Shown: in pieces, positions 32,574-37,063 of the stretch
How positions within the stretch are numbered: position 1 is the first letter of the stretch
How the letters are laid out: each line of letters starts with the position of its first letter
Translations under genes and position numbers: made by a program
Origin: an uncultured Bacilli bacterium
GTDB taxonomy: Bacteria; Bacillota_I; Bacilli_A; RF39; UBA660
Length of the DNA: 37,063 bases
Direction: 5' to 3'
NCBI GenBank assembly: GCA_947632375.1
Contig: CANRPF010000014.1
Span: 1 to 37,063, forward strand
Notes under the pieces: model-generated
What the model saw: only the letters and a program-made list of their open reading frames with translations
What the model was told of the DNA's origin: nothing
The model's database searches: none

Positions 32574-34113
32574 CATCATTTACTAAATCAATATTTTGAG
32601 CATTAGGTTTTTCTGATAAACCAGGCATTGTTAAAATATTTCCCAAATAAACAGTTATGAACTTTGCTCCATTATTAACTTTGACATCTTTAACTGTTAT
32701 TGTGTAATCTTTAGGGGAACCTAATTTTTTAGGATCATCGCTTAAACTATATTGAGTTTTTGCTATACATATTGGATATTCTAAATTAGAATATCTTTTT
32801 ATTTTATTTAATACACCCTCTTCATAGTTTATTTTGTTAGCACCACAAATACTTTTTAACATAACGTCAATTTTAATTTCTAAAGCATCATTTAAATTAT
32901 ATAAATATTTAAGTTCTTTTGGTTCTAAATCTTTTATTTTATTAGCCAAATCTAAAGCTCCATTTTCTCCATCAATATATGATGTAACTATAGAAAATGT
33001 AACACCCATATTGGAAACATATTTTTTTACTTCATTTATTTCATCTTCTGTATCTGATGCAAATTTATTTAAAGCTACTATAATATTTTGATTGAATTTT
33101 TTCATATTTTCAATATGACGACCTAAATTACATAGACCATCTTTTAATATACCTTCTCCATTATATTTAAGAGAACGAATTGTGCTAACAATAATTACAC
33201 CAAGTGGATTTATATTATCATATCTACATTTAATATCCAAAAATTTTACAGCACCTGCATCAGCTCCAAATCCGGCTTCAGTAATTACATAATCTGCTAA
33301 AGCCATGGCATAATTTGTTGCAATAACACTATTACATCCATGAGCAATGTTTGCAAAAGGACCACCATGTATTAATACAGGATTATTGTATAAAGTTTGA
33401 ACTAAATTTGGTTTTATCGCATCTTTTAAAAGTACAATTAAAGATCCTGTAATATTTAAAGATTTTAAATATACAAAATCATCATTTTCATCTATTCCTA
33501 TAATAACATCATCTAATCTTTTCCTTAAGTCATCTATATCTTTAGATAAACAAAATATAGCCATAATTTCACTAGCTGCTGTAATATTAAATTTTGTTTC
33601 ATATAACGTAGTTATTTTTCTTAATGCTCTATCATTTACATCTAAACATCTTTCAAATAAAACTTTCTTTATTTTTAATGGATTCCCAAAATAAATACTA
33701 TTATCAATACAAGCACAAATTAAATTATTAACGCTTTCTATAGCATAAAAATCTCCTGTAAAATGAAGATTAATATCTTCCATTGGAACAACTTGACTAT
33801 AACCACCACCGGTTGCACCACCTTTGATTCCAAAAACAGGTCCCATGGAAGGTTCTCTTAAAGCTAACATAGATGACATTCCTAATTTACACATAGAATC
33901 ATGTAAACCAATAGATACTGTAGTTTTTCCTTCTCCATAAGGTGTTGGATTAGTAGCAGTTACTAATATTACTTTACTATCTTTTTTATTCTGAATACTA
34001 TTTATTTTAGCTTTATAATTACCATAAAGTATATAGTCACTTATATTGAGTTTTTCTAAAATATCTTTTATATTTTTCATTTTAAATTGCTTTGTAATCT
34101 CAATATCTGTCAT
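32554..34113 (-). CDS. fhs: Formate-tetrahydrofolate ligase
   Basis: A 519-residue enzyme that makes 10-formyl-tetrahydrofolate from formate, tetrahydrofolate and ATP, feeding one-carbon metabolism. Family motifs are present: the nucleotide-binding loop TPYGEGKTT at 57-65, GGGYSQVVPMEDINLHFTGD, NDRALR, AASEIMAI and VITEAGFGADAGAVKF. It is about 35-40 residues shorter than the usual 555-560, in part because a loop between NDRALR and ITAASEIMA is contracted. All core motifs are kept, so it is probably functional. It follows the gene at 34122 by eight bases, with CCTCC/GGAGG upstream of its ATG, in an operon with an LTA-synthase-like gene. Confidence 0.95.
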   Translation of the reverse strand: MTDIEITKQFKMKNIKDILEKLNISDYILYGNYKAKINSIQNKKDSKVILVTATNPTPYGEGKTTVSIGLHDSMCKLGMSSMLALREPSMGPVFGIKGGATGGGYSQVVPMEDINLHFTGDFYAIESVNNLICACIDNSIYFGNPLKIKKVLFERCLDVNDRALRKITTLYETKFNITAASEIMAIFCLSKDIDDLRKRLDDVIIGIDENDDFVYLKSLNITGSLIVLLKDAIKPNLVQTLYNNPVLIHGGPFANIAHGCNSVIATNYAMALADYVITEAGFGADAGAVKFLDIKCRYDNINPLGVIIVSTIRSLKYNGEGILKDGLCNLGRHIENMKKFNQNIIVALNKFASDTEDEINEVKKYVSNMGVTFSIVTSYIDGENGALDLANKIKDLEPKELKYLYNLNDALEIKIDVMLKSICGANKINYEEGVLNKIKRYSNLEYPICIAKTQYSLSDDPKKLGSPKDYTITVKDVKVNNGAKFITVYLGNILTMPGLSEKPNAQNIDLVNDEIVGLF

Positions 34114-34121
34114 AAAACCTC

Positions 34122-34727
34122 CTAATTTTTTTCAACAATATATAATAATTTATCTTCCTTAACTACAATAATCTCAGCTTTATTATCATATCCTAAATCT
34201 TCCTCATATTCTATATCTAATGTTATTTTATAGCCATCTAGTTCATTATCTTTAATTTTAAATTTCGTATCTTTCGTATCTTTAACAATTACATTTTTTA
34301 CCATAGGTAAATCTTGTTCTCTTTTTCCAGAAGAATTATCTATCATATATCTATATAATGTATCTTCTACATTTAATTTATAATTATCTACTATTTCTGG
34401 ATAAACAAATTCTACGCCACCTACATCATATTTATTTTTCTTATTATCTAGACTATATAAATCTATTAAAAATAATTTACTAATACTTTCTGCATATTCT
34501 TTATAATCAATATTTTCACTTTCTAAATTATTCTTTAATTTATTAAACTCCTCTTTATATATATCAGAATCATTTTCAGATAATAAATAATTATAACCTT
34601 TTATTGTTATGTAATCTTCTTTTTTTTCTACAACACTATCTTCTTTTCTTATAAAGTTATAAATTATTCCTCCAGAAAAGTAAACAAATAAAATAATACA
34701 TATTATTAATAAAATTTTTCGTTTCAT
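34122..34727 (-). CDS. Unknown membrane-anchored protein
   Basis: A 201-residue protein with one N-terminal membrane helix (residues about 4-24) and an extracytoplasmic domain. The end of the domain shows alternating strands (KFKIKDNELDGYKITLDIEYEED, then KAEIIVVKEDKLLYIVEK) of an NTF2-like or cystatin-like type, but I cannot assign it. The ATG overlaps the TGA of the LTA-synthase-like gene as ATGA, so it may be an accessory protein for that enzyme. It is eight bases upstream of fhs. Confidence 0.75.
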   Translation of the reverse strand: MKRKILLIICIILFVYFSGGIIYNFIRKEDSVVEKKEDYITIKGYNYLLSENDSDIYKEEFNKLKNNLESENIDYKEYAESISKLFLIDLYSLDNKKNKYDVGGVEFVYPEIVDNYKLNVEDTLYRYMIDNSSGKREQDLPMVKNVIVKDTKDTKFKIKDNELDGYKITLDIEYEEDLGYDNKAEIIVVKEDKLLYIVEKN

Positions 34728-36751
34728 TTTTCTAAACTCTCTTCATAATTATATATTAAATTATGAACTATTATATCATTTGATAATTCAATAATTTTTT
34801 CCGTATACTCTTTACATTTTTCAATATACTCTTCATCTATAGGATCATTAGTTAAAGGTTTATATTCTTCTTTATTGCTATTATAATATACTTTCTTAGT
34901 TAAGAAATTTCCATTAGGGAATGGAATTATATTATTCCATTTAGTTTCAAATATATCATGACCTAAAGCGTAGTTTGGTTTTATATTTAACATATTAGAT
35001 AATGTAGGTAAAACATCAATCATTCCCATATAATATTTTATTTCTTTTTTTACTTTTTTATCTTTTGTCCAAAATATTAAAGGTGTTTTTCTATTCAATT
35101 CGTTTTCATAATAATCATAATCTACATAAGTTGGATCTGTTTTTTCTTTTATTTTACCTGTTTCAAAATCATAATTATAATATCTATTAAATTCACTTTT
35201 AGATAATTTTGCATCATGATCACCATAAAATACGAAAACAGTATTATTCATAATATCATTTTCATATAAATAATCTATAAATTTACCTAAAGCTAAATCA
35301 GCATAATGTGCACTTTTTATATAATTACCTAATTTAGTATTTTCTAAATAATCATATACAATTTCTTCTTTATTACCAGATTCATCTTCTACTTCTTTTT
35401 TATAACTTAAATCTAAATCCCCATACATATCTAAATCATCAAAAGGAGTATGGTTAGATAATGTAATTATAGTTCCCATATAATTTTTATTTTCATTTTC
35501 AATTTTTGTTAATATAGGAATAATTTGTTTAAAGAAAGAATTATCAGATAATCCTAATCCAACTATTTCATCAATATTATAGCTGTCTTCAAAATACATG
35601 TCATCATATCCTAAATTTGGATGCATTTTATCTCTATTCCACATACTTGCTTTATTTGCATGCATACTAAATGTATAATAACCTTTATCCTTTAAAAGTT
35701 TTTCAATACTTTCATAATATCTATTATAATAACTTACGAATACTGTACCACTTGTAACAGGTAATAATGATGTATTTAAGGTAAATTCTGTATCACTACT
35801 AGTTCCAACACTTATTTCAGGATAAAAGTTGCTAAAATATAATCCTTCTTTTGTAAGCTTATTCAAAGTTGGAGTTATTTCAACATTATTTATTTTTAAA
35901 TTTACAAAGAAATTCATCATACTTTCCATATGAACAAATACAACATTTTTACCTTTAAAAATTCCACTATATTTATTATCAGAAACTTTTTCTTCTCTAT
36001 TTTCATAATAATCAACAAATTGTCTATAAGCTTCATCATAACCAAATAATGTATTAACTTTACTTTTTAAAGTATGAACTAAATCATTTCCCTGATATAC
36101 TAAAATACCAACACGTTCAACGATATATTCTCTATTCCATTGTTTATTTAACCTACTTATAGTAGTACCATCTAATAATGCACAATTAACTATTACAAAG
36201 ATAATACTAACTATTAATGTTGCAAAAAAGTTATTTCTCCCTTTTTCGGTTTTTTTAACAAAACTAAAATAATCTTTCTTTTTTAAACTAAGATAAACAG
36301 TAAAAAATAATCCTAAAGGAATCAAATAAATAAAATGAATAACATTTAATTTTTCAATTACAGCATCTCCAACTTCTCCAACTTGACCAAGTGCAGATAA
36401 TAAACTAAAAGATGCAAAAGATGAATAAAAAGTATAATAAATGCCGTTTATAAAACAGATTAAAAAATATATAATAGACATAATCAAAAAGTAAATATGC
36501 TGTTTATCAGCTTTAAATAAATAACCAAAACTTCCAATTAATAAAACAATAGACAAATCAAATAAAAACGCAAGAAAGAATTCTATATTTAAAACATTTC
36601 CAACAGTAAGTGCTCTTAACAATGTAAGAGATATCATATTTAAAATAACATATGATAAAAATAATCTATTATTTTTTATATATTTTAAAGTATTACTTTT
36701 TATTTTTTTTAAAGATATATCTTTAAAAGATGGTATTTTTCTCTTCTTCAT
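34724..36751 (-). CDS. LTA synthase family sulfatase-like membrane enzyme
   Basis: A 675-residue membrane phosphotransferase-like enzyme. Five or so membrane helices lie in residues 1-200, followed by an extracellular alkaline-phosphatase-fold domain. Motifs seen: HMESMMNF (Glu276, Mn site), VGTSSDTEFT (nucleophile region), MHANKASMWNRD, NHTPF, and FYGDHD (Asp-His metal ligands). In LtaS the nucleophile is Thr in GKTSDSEF; aligned here it is Ser318, directly after Thr317. LtaS polymerises glycerol phosphate from phosphatidylglycerol into lipoteichoic acid, but related enzymes transfer other groups. ATG 36751 is preferred to ATG 36757 because GAGGG is six bases upstream of the former and abuts the latter. 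First gene of an operon with 34122 and fhs. Confidence 0.9.
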   Translation of the reverse strand: MKKRKIPSFKDISLKKIKSNTLKYIKNNRLFLSYVILNMISLTLLRALTVGNVLNIEFFLAFLFDLSIVLLIGSFGYLFKADKQHIYFLIMSIIYFLICFINGIYYTFYSSFASFSLLSALGQVGEVGDAVIEKLNVIHFIYLIPLGLFFTVYLSLKKKDYFSFVKKTEKGRNNFFATLIVSIIFVIVNCALLDGTTISRLNKQWNREYIVERVGILVYQGNDLVHTLKSKVNTLFGYDEAYRQFVDYYENREEKVSDNKYSGIFKGKNVVFVHMESMMNFFVNLKINNVEITPTLNKLTKEGLYFSNFYPEISVGTSSDTEFTLNTSLLPVTSGTVFVSYYNRYYESIEKLLKDKGYYTFSMHANKASMWNRDKMHPNLGYDDMYFEDSYNIDEIVGLGLSDNSFFKQIIPILTKIENENKNYMGTIITLSNHTPFDDLDMYGDLDLSYKKEVEDESGNKEEIVYDYLENTKLGNYIKSAHYADLALGKFIDYLYENDIMNNTVFVFYGDHDAKLSKSEFNRYYNYDFETGKIKEKTDPTYVDYDYYENELNRKTPLIFWTKDKKVKKEIKYYMGMIDVLPTLSNMLNIKPNYALGHDIFETKWNNIIPFPNGNFLTKKVYYNSNKEEYKPLTNDPIDEEYIEKCKEYTEKIIELSNDIIVHNLIYNYEESLEK

Positions 36752-36808
36752 ATTCATCCCTCTTTATAAAGAAAATTATATCATAGAAAGTATTTTTTTA
36801 AAATAGTA

Positions 36809-36837
36809 TTGAATTACTTGTTTTTTTTTGCTATTAT
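36809..36837 (+). promoter_or_regulatory. Promoter of tRNA-Gly
   Basis: TTGAAT (36809-36814) and TATTAT (36832-36837) are separated by 17 bases and end 12 bases before the tRNA. Confidence 0.65.
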
Positions 36838-36849
36838 ATTTAAGGAAAT

Positions 36850-36924
36850 GCAGGTGTAGTACAGCGGTTAGTATGCGGCCTTGCCAAGGCTGAGACGGCG
36901 GTTCGATTCCGCTCACTTGCTCCA
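36850..36924 (+). tRNA. tRNA-Gly (anticodon GCC)
   Basis: A 75-base cloverleaf can be drawn: acceptor GCAGGTG/CACTTGC (one G-U), D-arm GTAC/GTAT, anticodon stem CGGCC/GGCTG with loop TTGCCAA giving anticodon GCC, a 4-base variable loop, T-arm GGCGG/CCGCT with loop TTCGATT, discriminator T and encoded CCA. The anticodon reads GGC and, by wobble, GGU glycine codons. It is a single tRNA with its own promoter and terminator. Confidence 0.95.
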
Positions 36925-36962
36925 AAAGATAAAATCGTCGCACCAAGCGATGTTAATGATTA

Positions 36963-36985
36963 AATCAACGCAAGTTGATTTTTTT
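36963..36985 (+). terminator. Terminator after tRNA-Gly
   Basis: AATCAAC-GCAA-GTTGATT with a GNRA-type loop is followed by five more T. A small GC-rich hairpin (around TCGC-ACCAA-GCGA, 36934-36946) lies between it and the tRNA. Confidence 0.8.
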
Positions 36986-37017
36986 ATTGCTATTGCAAAG
37001 AAAGGGTGTGATGTGTT

Positions 37018-37063
37018 ATGATTAAAATCGTAAAAAAGAAAATCAATATGAGTGATGAACTCA
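37018..37063 (+). CDS. Start of a gene cut by the window edge
   Basis: An open frame begins at ATG 37018 (MIKIVKKKINMSDEL) after AAAGGGTGTGATGTGTT, where AGGGTG is a possible ribosome binding site. Only 15 codons are visible, so no family can be named. Confidence 0.5.
   Translation, partial: MIKIVKKKINMSDEL

Noticed and set aside
36925-36962. Integration (att) site at the 3' end of tRNA-Gly
   Set aside because: No repeated tRNA end and no integrase gene are seen in the window, which ends soon after.
1-37063. CRISPR array, prophage, transposon or toxin-antitoxin pair
   Set aside because: No direct-repeat arrays, phage structural genes, transposases or paired small toxin/antitoxin genes were visible; the single XRE gene has no toxin partner next to it.

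Overview
The window comes from a very A+T-rich, Gram-positive-type genome of the Bacillota (Firmicutes), in a lineage that forms endospores or descends from spore formers. The evidence is the gene content: spo0A, the CotJ coat module, yunB, a CtpB-like S41 protease, an LTA-synthase-family enzyme and a lipobox lipoprotein. Strong GGAGG/GGTGAT ribosome binding sites, short gaps, ATGA overlaps and many short intrinsic terminators fit the same picture. The class (Bacilli/Erysipelotrichia-like or Clostridia) cannot be fixed from the sequence alone; an uncultured gut lineage is a reasonable guess. I see no prophage, transposase, CRISPR array or rRNA. This is a dense chromosomal core region, mostly on the minus strand.

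Layout. 1-3148 (minus): a truncated gene, a DUF1292 protein, YutD, an unknown tail-anchored protein, sporulation protein YunB and a second tail-anchored protein. 3277-3465 (plus): a small ferredoxin. 3491-4485 (minus): trmL with a membrane protein of thioredoxin fold that lacks the CXXC motif. 4589-5594: a spore-coat operon in which CotJA and CotJB appear fused, followed by CotJC. 5644-9234: two membrane proteins and a Ca2+-type P-ATPase. 9414: a small XRE regulator. 9761-13394: CBS-type pyrophosphatase and uvrB. 13687-16624: an HD hydrolase, an unknown gene and an M29 aminopeptidase. 16728-19854: an unknown gene, an acyltransferase-3 protein with DUF4186, and a methyltransferase-like protein. 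19857-21924: cysS-yugP. 22033-27279: an unknown gene, a ClpC-like AAA+ protein with a decayed second ATPase ring, spo0A behind a cluster of 0A-like boxes, an S41 protease and a second CXXC-less thioredoxin-like protein. 27360-30720: an alcohol dehydrogenase, a membrane-anchored protein and an unusual M14 metallopeptidase in one operon. 30800-32553: a small membrane protein, a LolA/DUF4367-type lipoprotein and DUF378. 32554-36751: an LTA-synthase-like enzyme, a membrane-anchored companion and fhs. 36850-36924: tRNA-Gly(GCC) with promoter and terminator, then the start of another gene.

How the genes fit together. The clearest theme is sporulation: Spo0A, CtpB-like protease, YunB, CotJ proteins and possibly the LolA-like lipoprotein. 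The most unusual items are the ClpC-like protein with an inactivated D2 ring next to spo0A, the CotJA-CotJB fusion, the M14 enzyme with a roughly 155-residue insertion and a lost substrate-binding Arg, the pair of redox-dead thioredoxin-fold membrane proteins, and a repeated arrangement in which the stop codon lies inside the terminator hairpin. I found no clearly new multigene defence or mobile system.
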